From: a virus
IMG/VR virus record: IMGVR_UViG_3300033145_000463
Span: 1-43,790 of that record
DNA: 43,790 nt
Strand: one strand, 5' to 3'
In this document: positions 15,427 through 22,493 of the stretch, piece by piece
Layout of the letters: the number at the start of each line of letters is the position of its first letter
Numbering within the stretch: the stretch's first letter is position 1
Made by a program: the position numbers and the translations under genes
The notes under the pieces: generated by a model
The model's database searches: none
The model's input: the letters and a program-made list of their open reading frames with translations, nothing else
Told to the model about the DNA's origin: nothing

Positions 15427-15896
15427 GGTCGTTTCTTAATGCCTTTTTCATAAGCGGTTATGTCCGGTATTTTCAAAAATGATAAGAATTTATCCATTAT
15501 TCCAATATCATTTACAAGGTCTTTTATTATTTCACGGAATTCAAAATTAAATAATAAAGCATCTGTAATGGCCTTCTTTGCATGGAGCGTAGTGCAATGA
15601 TCTTTTTCATACCTACCGCCCATTACTGTTGTTGTAAATCCCATTGCAAGGCCGGAAACCATTGCTATCTGCCTAACCTGAACAATCTCTCTTTTTCTGG
15701 TTTTTGACTTGAGCTTATCTGCCGAAATTCCGTATTTATGATAGATAAGCGTTTCGAGCAAATTAATCTTTTTATTCGAATAAATAATATTGTTGTAAAG
15801 TTCTAAATAATTATCTATCTCAGATAGCTTATCTTCGTCAGTAGTGTCCTTCCTTAATAATTGAAGGGCTTCGATTAGTATGGTTATTTTGTTCAT
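15417..15896 (-). CDS. DnaA domain IV-like DNA-binding protein
   Basis: 159 residues. Residues about 54-112 follow DnaA domain IV: HKYGISADKLKSKTRKREI, then VRQIAM, and EKDHCTTLHAKKAI, which corresponds to the DnaA-box-reading signature DHTTVLHA. The AAA+ domain of DnaA is absent. It could bind the phage origin or host oriC, or act as a repressor. It starts inside the last codons of the preceding gene. I saw no cluster of DnaA boxes in the window. Confidence 0.75.
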   Translation of the reverse strand: MNKITILIEALQLLRKDTTDEDKLSEIDNYLELYNNIIYSNKKINLLETLIYHKYGISADKLKSKTRKREIVQVRQIAMVSGLAMGFTTTVMGGRYEKDHCTTLHAKKAITDALLFNFEFREIIKDLVNDIGIMDKFLSFLKIPDITAYEKGIKKRPVT

Positions 15897-16153
15897 GGTA
15901 TTTTATTAAAGTGTAATTTAAGCATCTCAATACATTTGCGCGACAAAACGTAATTAAATGGCATTTGTATTTGTTGATATATTGCTCTTTTTTTAACTAA
16001 TCTGAAAAATACACCATTATTTATGTGATAATCTTCTTTCAAATTATTACCACTAATATAAGCTCCTTTTATTTCTGAATCACAAACAAATACAGCCCCA
16101 TTAAATATATCTGTAACCACTTGTTTTTGTTTTTTTGTTAATTTCATTTCCAT
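15893..16153 (-). CDS. Hypothetical protein
   Basis: 86 residues, basic, no family recognised. It begins with a helix (LTKKQKQVVTDIF) and overlaps the DnaA-like gene by four bases. The pairing may matter for function, but nothing in the sequence shows it. Confidence 0.6.
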   Translation of the reverse strand: MEMKLTKKQKQVVTDIFNGAVFVCDSEIKGAYISGNNLKEDYHINNGVFFRLVKKRAIYQQIQMPFNYVLSRKCIEMLKLHFNKIP

Positions 16154-16176
16154 AATTTTATCAGTTTTTATAACAT

Positions 16177-16638
16177 TTAATTATCATTCATTAACTTCTC
16201 ATAATCAAAATGATTGCGCAAAGCCTTTACTATATTGACTTTCTCCCCCTCTAAGTTAAGTAATTTATTGTTACAAACAAGGGCGTATTTAGGAATGCTA
16301 ATATATTTTGTTACAAATGCTATCCCTTTTGCAGTCGGCAACCAAAGCCCCGAAGCACGTTTTTTAGTATCTTCGTTTATTACCGGTTCGATCAGATTCC
16401 AATGTTTTAAGGTATAGAAATTTGATCTTTGCTGTGTGAACTTAGAAATATGAACAGGCTGCCCTGTCTGGTTGTAGATTCTAACAAGCTTTATCAGGTC
16501 TCGACAAGCTGTTGAGATTAGTGATATTTTCCAAACTTTAGCCTTCTGAGAACATACAGGACACGTACAGCCCTTGTCTTTGTTTTGGTCGATAAAGTCT
16601 TTTGCTTCTGATACTGTGGTAAATAAATGAGTTTTCAT
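16177..16638 (-). CDS. Zinc-knuckle and winged-helix-like protein
   Basis: 153 residues. C24-x-C-x2-C (GCTCPVCSQ) is a possible zinc knuckle. The middle (RSNFYTLKHWNLIEPV, then GLWLPTAKGIAFV, 87-109) has the look of a winged helix with its wing. A DNA-binding role is inferred. Follows the gene at 16641 by two bases. Confidence 0.55.
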   Translation of the reverse strand: MKTHLFTTVSEAKDFIDQNKDKGCTCPVCSQKAKVWKISLISTACRDLIKLVRIYNQTGQPVHISKFTQQRSNFYTLKHWNLIEPVINEDTKKRASGLWLPTAKGIAFVTKYISIPKYALVCNNKLLNLEGEKVNIVKALRNHFDYEKLMNDN

Positions 16639-16640
16639 AG

Positions 16641-17069
16641 CTATAAGGTGTTAATGTCAATTGCTAATCCTTTTCCAATCAGTCCAAATACGTCAAAATG
16701 CCATTCAAATAATTGTCTTATTACACAATATGGCTTATGTGAAATATCACAATCTATGCCGTCCAAACAATCATCTTTAAACTCCTGAAATAAACCATAC
16801 ATATCGTTATCTGTTGCTATTACCTCAAAATATAAATATGACTCAGGAATAAACGTACAATTCCCATGCTTAATCTTTTTTGTTAGATCGGATAAGTTAT
16901 GTAGGATTGGATTGTGTTGAAGCTGAATGCTTTCTGTCATGTCGAATACAGATAGTTTTTTTATATTCAATGTGTATTTCATGCCGTCATTCATGCCGTC
17001 ATTCATACTCATCATTTGCAGCCCATAAGGCAAATAAGGCGCGAGATGTTTTAATTCAAGTTTTTCCAT
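16641..17069 (-). CDS. Hypothetical phage protein with in-frame MNDG duplication
   Basis: 142 residues. The start (KLELKHLAPYLPYGL) is a pattern I associate with Bacteroidota phage proteins of unknown function. A 12-base tandem duplication at about 16981-17004 gives MNDGMNDGM. The rest is beta-rich with an acidic stretch (FKDDCLDGIDCD). Confidence 0.65.
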   Translation of the reverse strand: MEKLELKHLAPYLPYGLQMMSMNDGMNDGMKYTLNIKKLSVFDMTESIQLQHNPILHNLSDLTKKIKHGNCTFIPESYLYFEVIATDNDMYGLFQEFKDDCLDGIDCDISHKPYCVIRQLFEWHFDVFGLIGKGLAIDINTL

Positions 17070-17095
17070 AGTCTTAGTTTTTATTTATAGTAACA

Positions 17096-17308
17096 TTATT
17101 TCAATTTCATCTTATAGGCTAATTTAGAACCACTATTATCTTCTTCTATATCCTCAATCAAATATTCTATAGCACTATCGCAAAAAGCACCTTCGCATTG
17201 ATATGTTCCCGTATTACTACTACAGCATATAACGTGTGCTTCGCATAATTCACACATTCGCTCTTGCTGCTCATCAGTCAAATTATCAATATCTATTTTA
17301 GCTTCCAT
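17096..17308 (-). CDS. Small Cys-rich acidic protein
   Basis: 70 residues with seven Cys (MCELCEAH, ICCSS, YQCEGAFC), enough for a metal site. The start overlaps the end of the GHKL ATPase gene by 16 bases. Function unknown. Confidence 0.6.
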   Translation of the reverse strand: MEAKIDIDNLTDEQQERMCELCEAHVICCSSNTGTYQCEGAFCDSAIEYLIEDIEEDNSGSKLAYKMKLK

Positions 17309-18300
17309 TCTTTAGATAATTTTATGATAGAATTAAACTTTATTTTTTCTTCTGCATCAAGATTTAAGCTGTCCTTTAATTCTGTAAGCACTCTTACTGG
17401 GCTTTTTCTTGTTTTAAATGTCGCAGTATATCTGAGTTTTTCAACTCTTTTTGCAACAACTGGATTTTTAGAAATCTTCTTAATTGTACTCTCATCTGTA
17501 ATTATTGTTTTTCCTGATTTCATTTGAATATCTCCATCCTCGGAATAAATAGGGCTAAATTTGCCTGACAACTCATGCGGTATGCTGCCGACACTAAATT
17601 CTCTATTATTTACGTCAGTAGCTTTAAATTGTAATTTATGGCTGCATGAGTTTATTATCTGATTAGTATAATATTCCATATCCCATGTTGAAGGAAAGTC
17701 TCTGTCTCTGCCCAAGCTCACATGATCCGGCTTGAAATTTAAAGCATATTTTAATTGCTCCAAACGACAAACATACAAGCCTCCGATATAGATATTTCCG
17801 GCTTTTTTATTTACAATATCTCCGCAATACGATGTGTGTAAAATATCTTCTTTCTGAATATACCCGTCCTTAAATACTTCAATATCTTTTGTGTCGGCCT
17901 CAAAGTATATTTCAAAATTATCACTTGTCATATCGCTAATACTTAATCCGTAACAAGTGCCAATATTATCATCTTCGTAATATGTTGGCTCTGCACGTCC
18001 GATTGACGTACTCATTCTAAACATCTTATCATTACGCTTAAATATAAGTCCTGCTAATTTTAGCCCTTCTCCATGCTGCCCTATTGATCCTTCTTTCTTT
18101 TTCGAGAATCCTATTTTTAGAAACTCCCAGCTATCAGGCTTAAAATTATTGCTTATTCTTACGCACGAATGAGAGTCGTTTATTTCATTAATCACAACAT
18201 CAAATTCACCATAATCAATAAAATTCTGATATATCTCCCTGATAGCTTGGATTACGCCCCAATTAGGAACGTAATCCTTTGACATGCCAAACTTTACCAT
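17293..18300 (-). CDS. GHKL-fold ATPase (Hsp90/MORC-like ATP-binding domain)
   Basis: 335 residues. N box R21-E22-x3-N26 (REIYQNFIDY) and the glycine lid GSIGQHGEGLKLA (71-83) mark a Bergerat-fold ATP site; the usual DxGxG box is degenerate (SNNFKPDSWE). No kinase or topoisomerase domain follows; the rest is alpha/beta without a motif I know. Its first base is the last base of the Hsp20-like gene, so the two are made together. A chaperone-like or DNA-linked role (as for MORC or phage rIIA-type proteins) is inference. Confidence 0.75.
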   Translation of the reverse strand: MVKFGMSKDYVPNWGVIQAIREIYQNFIDYGEFDVVINEINDSHSCVRISNNFKPDSWEFLKIGFSKKKEGSIGQHGEGLKLAGLIFKRNDKMFRMSTSIGRAEPTYYEDDNIGTCYGLSISDMTSDNFEIYFEADTKDIEVFKDGYIQKEDILHTSYCGDIVNKKAGNIYIGGLYVCRLEQLKYALNFKPDHVSLGRDRDFPSTWDMEYYTNQIINSCSHKLQFKATDVNNREFSVGSIPHELSGKFSPIYSEDGDIQMKSGKTIITDESTIKKISKNPVVAKRVEKLRYTATFKTRKSPVRVLTELKDSLNLDAEEKIKFNSIIKLSKEWKLK

Positions 18301-18596
18301 TACTTAACAGATATTAAGTTAACATCTTTTGAAAGCCCGAAAGTTACTTTTAAAATACCGTCATCAATAGAAGCGCTTATTTCTTCTGATCTGTATTTAG
18401 GAGAAATATCTACTTTTCCATTAATCCCAAGTTCTACACTTTCGGATAATGTGCTTTTTTCAGGAATTCCCTGAACTTCCAACACACCTTCTTTTTTATC
18501 AAAAGAAATTGTTACTTCGTCACCTGATAGTCCGGGACACATAATAAACACCTCTAATTTATCAGGCGATTCTACTAATTGCTGTTGTAATTCCAT
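18300..18596 (-). CDS. Hsp20/alpha-crystallin-like small heat-shock protein
   Basis: 98 residues. The alpha-crystallin core spans about 11-90: DKLEVFIMCPGLSGDEVTIS, then KEGVLEVQG, and the late strand DDGILKVTFGLSK (78-90), the G-x-L motif of sHSPs. The C-terminal ISV resembles the IxI/V tail that docks dimers. sHSPs hold unfolded proteins. It shares a base with the GHKL gene downstream. A 10-bp palindrome ATAACGTTAT covers its start region (18595-18604). Confidence 0.7.
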   Translation of the reverse strand: MELQQQLVESPDKLEVFIMCPGLSGDEVTISFDKKEGVLEVQGIPEKSTLSESVELGINGKVDISPKYRSEEISASIDDGILKVTFGLSKDVNLISVK

Positions 18597-18689
18597 AACG
18601 TTATAAATTTTAGTTAAACATTCTGCTAAATTATAGTATCAATTGTCGTTATACAAATTAAATCTTATGTTGTGTAGCATCAATTATAA

Positions 18690-19262
18690 TTATTTATTAG
18701 GTCTATAATCATAGCGTTTAGAATGATCTTTTAATACTGCTTGGTAAGCCTTGTGTGCTTCTATTTCTGTTTTAAACAATCCTAAATAATAAAGTGTCCT
18801 ATTAATGTTAATGTTCGCAGACCATTTTTTACTTCTAACAACGTAACTAACTCCTGTATATTTGCTTGATTTATTATATCTCCATTTGTCTTTGGATGAG
18901 TTTTCTCTAACAGTTATCTGTTGTAAATTATCAACATTATCGTTAAGTGGATTATGGTCTATATGATCTATAACCATGTCTTTAATTAATTCACCCTTAA
19001 ATGCCTGATATACTAATCTGTTAACCCTGTGTTTTACAATATCTCTAACAGGTCTTAATTCAACTGTTCTGTATATTCCATCGGTTGATCCTTTCAAAAT
19101 CCTGTCTTTTGTATATCCTCCGCTATTCCCATTATTAAGAAACTTCGATAAACTCTTAACCCTCCCTAAGTTACTAATTTTATACTTAAACTCATATCCC
19201 TGAATATGCTTCCAGATCTCGCCTTTAATGTCTTCTAATGATAAGTTTTTGTAATGCTCCAT
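18690..19262 (-). CDS. NUMOD4-HNH-AP2 homing endonuclease
   Basis: 190 residues with three modules in order: NUMOD4 (GEIWKHIQGYEFKYKISNLG, 14-33), HNH (HRVNRLVYQAF, then VIDHIDHNPLNDNVDNL, 97-113) and AP2 DNA-binding domain (KYTGVSYVVRSKKW, 134-147, to about 175). Free-standing homing endonucleases of this type spread between phage genomes. No intron is evident around it. The leader (19263-19389) is structured, as with the GIY-YIG gene. Confidence 0.92.
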   Translation of the reverse strand: MEHYKNLSLEDIKGEIWKHIQGYEFKYKISNLGRVKSLSKFLNNGNSGGYTKDRILKGSTDGIYRTVELRPVRDIVKHRVNRLVYQAFKGELIKDMVIDHIDHNPLNDNVDNLQQITVRENSSKDKWRYNKSSKYTGVSYVVRSKKWSANININRTLYYLGLFKTEIEAHKAYQAVLKDHSKRYDYRPNK

Positions 19263-19346
19263 AAAAAATGCTCAGACTTAGATTTGTTCAGCGGCGTATC
19301 AATAGAAACCGCTATGCTCCTTTCGGAAACATTAATCGTATCTGAG
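19263..19346 (-). promoter_or_regulatory. Structured leader before the HNH gene
   Basis: On the minus strand CTCAGA (19341-19346) pairs with TCTGAG (19271-19276); inside lie a GAAA-tetraloop hairpin (TCC-GAAA-GGA, 19318-19327) and a hairpin AGCGG/CCGCT (19290-19313). Six T (19263-19268) follow the outer stem and precede the ATG by one base. Could be an attenuator or other regulatory RNA. Confidence 0.45.
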
Positions 19347-19389
19347 ACTTTTTAAGATTTTCATTATGATAACTTTGATTGAACAACAG

Positions 19390-19419
19390 TAAAGATAGTA
19401 ATATAATATAGTGTAACAA
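19390..19419 (-). promoter_or_regulatory. Promoter candidate TTG-N19-TATCTTTA
   Basis: Minus strand: TTG at 19417-19419, TATCTTTA at 19390-19397 (last base differs from TAnnTTTG), 19 bases between. It would make a leader of about 120 bases that contains the structure at 19263-19346. Confidence 0.4.
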
Positions 19420-19427
19420 CATTTTTA

Positions 19428-19622
19428 TCAATCTTTTTTAAACAATTCAACATACGGATGAGTTAAAACAAATATCCTCCAGTAATCCCGGAAACGTATT
19501 TTAAAGCGTTTTAAGCGAATATTAAACCTGTTGAATGGCTTCATGAGCTTATCTATATGATAGACCAATATAGCTAAAGGAATTAGTAATATAAGCCATA
19601 TTTTGAGGGTTAGTAAGATCAT
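19428..19622 (-). CDS. Small membrane protein
   Basis: 64 residues. One N-terminal transmembrane segment (LLTLKIWLILLIPLAILVYH, 3-22) followed by a strongly basic part (FNRFNIRLKRFKIRFRDYW). The start overlaps the previous stop (ATGA). It might be a membrane-acting phage factor; function unknown. Confidence 0.6.
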   Translation of the reverse strand: MILLTLKIWLILLIPLAILVYHIDKLMKPFNRFNIRLKRFKIRFRDYWRIFVLTHPYVELFKKD

Positions 19623-19792
19623 TCTGCTTTGTAATTATCGCAATAATGTTGCTCAATGTCATTAATTGTTTCTTCTGTATCTGAACAGAAATAGGTGTTT
19701 GATGGTAGTGTATTTTCATATAAATTACACTCCACACACGTGCTGCAAGATTTGTCTTTATTCAACAACTGCTTATTTTCTTTTTTTCTCAT
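19619..19792 (-). CDS. Small Cys-rich protein
   Basis: 57 residues (MRKKENKQLLNKDKSCSTC at the start). Cys at 16, 19, 22, 36 and 51 with spacing C-x2-C-x2-C suggest a metal-binding knuckle. Overlaps the membrane-protein gene by four bases. I prefer this frame to a competing one at 19549-19737 because it joins the neighbour by ATGA. Confidence 0.6.
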   Translation of the reverse strand: MRKKENKQLLNKDKSCSTCVECNLYENTLPSNTYFCSDTEETINDIEQHYCDNYKAE

Positions 19793-19809
19793 AACAATAT
19801 TTTTTGGGG

Positions 19810-20262
19810 TTAGGTTGGTTTATTGGTTAATAATTCTTTTTGATAAGCACTTAGTATTCTAAACCCAGCTGAAATCTTAACATCCTTTGCAATTTTCATA
19901 TCCTTAAACTCTGTTTTTTTCATAATCTTTTTTATATTCACTTTTACATTGTTGAATATTTGCCAATATTGTTCTAAAACAAAATCTAACCCCATGCCAA
20001 TATCATATCTGCCATAAAATAAAAATGATCCTTTTTTGTCTGTTATTAAAAGCTCAACACTGCCACAATAATTTCGTATGCTAACTTGTGATATTCTGCT
20101 TGTAATTTCATCAGATTTTCCATGCAATATAATTGTACTTCCGCTAAATCCCAACGGAGCAATTGATGTTATCCCGTCTTTGTAAGCAAGAAATATTGCA
20201 TCTTTAAATGTCTTTTTAGTTATCTTGCTCAGGTACGCTTTCTTAATTTTTAAATTATCCAT
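19810..20262 (-). CDS. Hypothetical protein
   Basis: 150 residues, basic; beta-rich middle (GFSGSTIILHGKSDEITS; SVELLITDKKGSFLFYGR) and helical C-terminus. Sits in the operon after the exonuclease gene. No family recognised. Confidence 0.65.
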   Translation of the reverse strand: MDNLKIKKAYLSKITKKTFKDAIFLAYKDGITSIAPLGFSGSTIILHGKSDEITSRISQVSIRNYCGSVELLITDKKGSFLFYGRYDIGMGLDFVLEQYWQIFNNVKVNIKKIMKKTEFKDMKIAKDVKISAGFRILSAYQKELLTNKPT

Positions 20263-20266
20263 AATT

Positions 20267-20491
20267 TCAGTTTTTGTTGGCTAATAATTCTTTTAAAATA
20301 CAGAATAGTTTGATATTCTTTTCAATGTCCTCAATTGCGTAATCAGAAATATCGTATAAGTACTGTTGATTACTGTCAAATACTGCGATCTTTTCAATAC
20401 CGTCCGATTCTTTCGTGATACTAATTGTGTAATCTTCTCCATCCATTTTGAATGAATATTCTGTTTCTGATTTGATTAGTTTTGGTTTCAT
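20267..20491 (-). CDS. Hypothetical protein
   Basis: 74 residues: beta hairpin N-terminal half (YSFKMDGEDYTISITKES) and a C-terminal helix (IEDIEKNIKLFCILKELL). Five bases after the exonuclease gene. No family recognised. Confidence 0.6.
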   Translation of the reverse strand: MKPKLIKSETEYSFKMDGEDYTISITKESDGIEKIAVFDSNQQYLYDISDYAIEDIEKNIKLFCILKELLANKN

Positions 20492-20496
20492 AGTTT

Positions 20497-21120
20497 TTAA
20501 ATAAAATAATTAATATGAATATCCCTTACCACCTCAACATCTTGCTGGCAATAGTTATATATTTCCTGTAAGCGATCTTCTTTCCAGTAGTCATATACCT
20601 TACTACCATCAAGTTCATTTTTACAGTCAATGCCAAAGAACAAAGCCATATCTTTAAGCGAAACAAAGTCTTTATAGTCACCTAAAACAAAGGCTTTCAT
20701 AGTGTCTTTTATCCGGTCATCATAGCGATCTGTAGGTAATATTCTACTGAGCTTCTTTAAGCCAAACAACCTTGCTTTATTTACAATAAATTTCAAATCA
20801 AACAAGATATTATGACCTACATAATTATAAGAAAATAGGTCACCTCCGAGATTTACAACCATTTCGCTGAACTGTGTAATAATTTCTTTTTCTGTACCGG
20901 TTAATACAATAGGCTTTTCATCATTAACAGCATAACATAGGCATAAAATACGTCCTTTTAAAAACTGCAAAGATTCGCCTCTATATTGCTTTTCTTGTCC
21001 GCCTTGTTTTGCTGCTTCGATTTTAGCAAGGTCTTTTAACCTTGCATCAATTTTCACATCTTCCATAGCCGGCATAGTTGGCGAGGGTATTGTTTCTGCG
21101 TCTAAGTAAATAGTTTTCAT
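20497..21120 (-). CDS. DEDDy 3'-5' exonuclease (RNase H-like)
   Basis: 207 residues. Exo I YLDAET (D7, E9), Exo II VGHNILFDLKF (102-111, D108), Exo III NYCQQDVEVVRD with Y190-x3-D194, the DEDDy arrangement of DnaQ/PolB-type exonucleases. No polymerase domain. Together with the ERF gene just upstream it likely forms a recombination unit in which the exonuclease resects DNA and ERF anneals strands. Confidence 0.85.
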   Translation of the reverse strand: MKTIYLDAETIPSPTMPAMEDVKIDARLKDLAKIEAAKQGGQEKQYRGESLQFLKGRILCLCYAVNDEKPIVLTGTEKEIITQFSEMVVNLGGDLFSYNYVGHNILFDLKFIVNKARLFGLKKLSRILPTDRYDDRIKDTMKAFVLGDYKDFVSLKDMALFFGIDCKNELDGSKVYDYWKEDRLQEIYNYCQQDVEVVRDIHINYFI

Positions 21121-21122
21121 AG

Positions 21123-21236
21123 TTAATAATTTTTACGGTTAAACATTCTTTTAATTTCATTCCGCTTTTCAATCTTTTTCTCTCGGATTTCTTGACGGAT
21201 ACGAATTTCCGCAAATGTTTTTTTAGTTCTTTTCAT
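21123..21236 (-). CDS. Small basic peptide between ERF and exonuclease genes
   Basis: 37 residues (MKRTKKTFAEIRIRQEIREK at the start), one highly basic helix. It overlaps the ERF gene end by 14 bases and ends two bases before the exonuclease ATG. Nucleic-acid binding fits the charge; function unknown. Confidence 0.5.
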   Translation of the reverse strand: MKRTKKTFAEIRIRQEIREKKIEKRNEIKRMFNRKNY

Positions 21237-21798
21237 CTTCTAATAGTTTTTGAACTTCTTTTGATACTTTATAATATTTTCTAATGTCATTCATTGTTTT
21301 ATCAGTACTTAAGCCGACTAAAGCGTTAGCATATTCCGGTGTTCCTTTATTTAACCACTTCTTTTTTTTTCCTTCAGGTGTTAAATCATCTGTCTTTTTG
21401 ATTGTTTCTTTCTGTTCACCCTGTGCATCACTATCCTCGTCTGTAACAAGCCCTAATATAGCACTTAAAGCGTACCTACGATAATAAGTAATTGCAGAAC
21501 CTAACACCTGATAATCATTCATTTTAGCAAGTGTAACATTTTCTTTTATTCGCATTCTGCTTTCTAAAAATACATCTGTTTCTACTAAAAATAGCTTAGT
21601 AATAAGTATATTAACATCATTCTGTTGGTTATATTCCGTCAATTGAGTAAAAGCAAGATTATATTTTTTCATCAATGGTATTATAATTTCAAAAATAGCA
21701 GGAAGGTCAGCATAGTTATAGCCATAACCCTCAGTATCTTTTAATATAACAGGAACTTCGCTTTGAAATTCTGCTAACTTTTTAATTAAATTTTTCAT
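21223..21798 (-). CDS. erf: ERF-family single-strand annealing protein
   Basis: 191 residues. The ERF core is clear: YGYNYADLPAIFEII (25-39), PLMKKYNLAFTQL (41-53) and NDYQVLGSAITYYRRYALSA (94-113) with LGLVTDEDSDAQG. ERF proteins form rings on ssDNA and anneal complementary strands in phage recombination. The C-terminal 60 residues are charged and linker-like. The gene overlaps the previous one by four bases. Confidence 0.92.
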   Translation of the reverse strand: MKNLIKKLAEFQSEVPVILKDTEGYGYNYADLPAIFEIIIPLMKKYNLAFTQLTEYNQQNDVNILITKLFLVETDVFLESRMRIKENVTLAKMNDYQVLGSAITYYRRYALSAILGLVTDEDSDAQGEQKETIKKTDDLTPEGKKKKWLNKGTPEYANALVGLSTDKTMNDIRKYYKVSKEVQKLLEDEKN

Positions 21799-22019
21799 AT
21801 TTTATATAGTTTAGTGAAATGTTCAAATGCGTAAATATACTTATCCTGACTATCGCATTGGGCCGAATCTATACAGGTATCGTTATACATTACCCGAACA
21901 CCGCCGTCAACTTTTTCAATGCAGATCTGTTTCAGTTCTTTTTCGATCAAAGAATCCAACCATATAATAGGGTCGCCTGCGATCTTTTCGATAATCTCAA
22001 TATGTTTAATTGGTATCAT
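21795..22019 (-). CDS. Hypothetical protein before ERF
   Basis: 74 residues from the ATG at 22019 (MIPIKHIEII), chosen because an ATG at 22055 would overlap the previous small gene by 50 bases. Mixed alpha/beta with a basic middle; Cys in CIEK and DTCIDSAQCD. No family recognised. Confidence 0.55.
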   Translation of the reverse strand: MIPIKHIEIIEKIAGDPIIWLDSLIEKELKQICIEKVDGGVRVMYNDTCIDSAQCDSQDKYIYAFEHFTKLYKI

Positions 22020-22140
22020 AAGTCGGTTGTATTGCTTCGTTAAAACCATTCTCATAGCCTATCCCGTAGATTGTCTTAACTATAATAAAGAGAATTCCGA
22101 TAATTACTATCCACTTAATAATATTCTTAAAGGTCCTCAT
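22006..22140 (-). CDS. Small membrane protein
   Basis: 44 residues (MRTFKNIIKWIVIIGILFII at the start): one transmembrane helix (about 6-24) then a short polar tail (GYENGFNEAIQPTYDTN), like many phage tail-anchored or N-in anchored peptides. Its start overlaps the preceding stop by four bases. Confidence 0.6.
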   Translation of the reverse strand: MRTFKNIIKWIVIIGILFIIVKTIYGIGYENGFNEAIQPTYDTN

Positions 22141-22361
22141 AATGCCCTCCTTGATACTAACGAATACCATATAGCATGTTTAATTGGATTAAGTGATAAT
22201 ATGCCCTGCAAATCGCATTCTTTAAATAGAGCATTGTTCGTATATCCTATACATCCTGCCTTTGTGAAGTCGATTTCATCAAAAGTAAATCTCTTTTTCA
22301 ATTCAAATTCACGCAATCTTTCAAGATTTTTAAAGCATATTTTTTCTTTGTAATCTTCCAT
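22137..22361 (-). CDS. Hypothetical protein, first gene of recombination operon
   Basis: 74 residues, charged N-terminal helix (DYKEKICFKNLERLREFELKK) and a C-terminal part with GCIGYTNN. It follows a good promoter (22378-22409) and a palindrome (22420-22431), so it starts the operon with ERF and the exonuclease. Confidence 0.6.
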   Translation of the reverse strand: MEDYKEKICFKNLERLREFELKKRFTFDEIDFTKAGCIGYTNNALFKECDLQGILSLNPIKHAIWYSLVSRRAL

Positions 22362-22377
22362 GACAATAATTTGACAA

Positions 22378-22409
22378 CAAAAATATATTAACGGAATCAG
22401 GAAAACAAA
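22378..22409 (-). promoter_or_regulatory. Promoter of the recombination operon (TTTG-N20-TATTTTTG)
   Basis: Minus strand TTTG (22406-22409), 20 bases, TATTTTTG (22378-22385), both full matches. Predicted leader about 13 bases before the ATG at 22361. Confidence 0.65.
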
Positions 22410-22419
22410 CTATTTGTTA

Positions 22420-22431
22420 TGTTGCGTAACA
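22420..22431. promoter_or_regulatory. 12-bp palindrome TGTTGCGTAACA between divergent promoters (copy 4)
   Basis: One arm position differs from perfect symmetry; wider arms TTATGTT/AACATAA. It is ten bases upstream of the minus promoter's TTTG and 13 bases upstream of the plus promoter's TTG, so one protein could control both the recombination operon and the pentapeptide gene. Confidence 0.55.
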
Positions 22432-22444
22432 TAAAGCCCGATAG

Positions 22445-22474
22445 TTGATTTTCTAAAAAAGGGTTGTAGGTTTG
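22445..22474 (+). promoter_or_regulatory. Promoter of the pentapeptide gene (TTG-N19-TAGGTTTG)
   Basis: TTG at 22445-22447, TAGGTTTG at 22467-22474, 19 bases between; full match to the Bacteroidota consensus on the plus strand. Leader about 15-20 bases to the ATG at 22494. Confidence 0.7.
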
Positions 22475-22493
22475 TGGAATGCTTAACTAAAAA

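Noticed and set aside
15417-15896. A replication origin with DnaA boxes near the DnaA-like gene
   Set aside because: I looked for TTATCCACA-like clusters and saw none; the protein's presence alone does not locate an origin.
18595-18604. Palindrome ATAACGTTAT as a fifth copy of the TGTTACGTAACA site
   Set aside because: Different core spacing (AACGTT in place of TTACGTAA) and no promoter at the matching distance; it is noted only with the Hsp20 gene.
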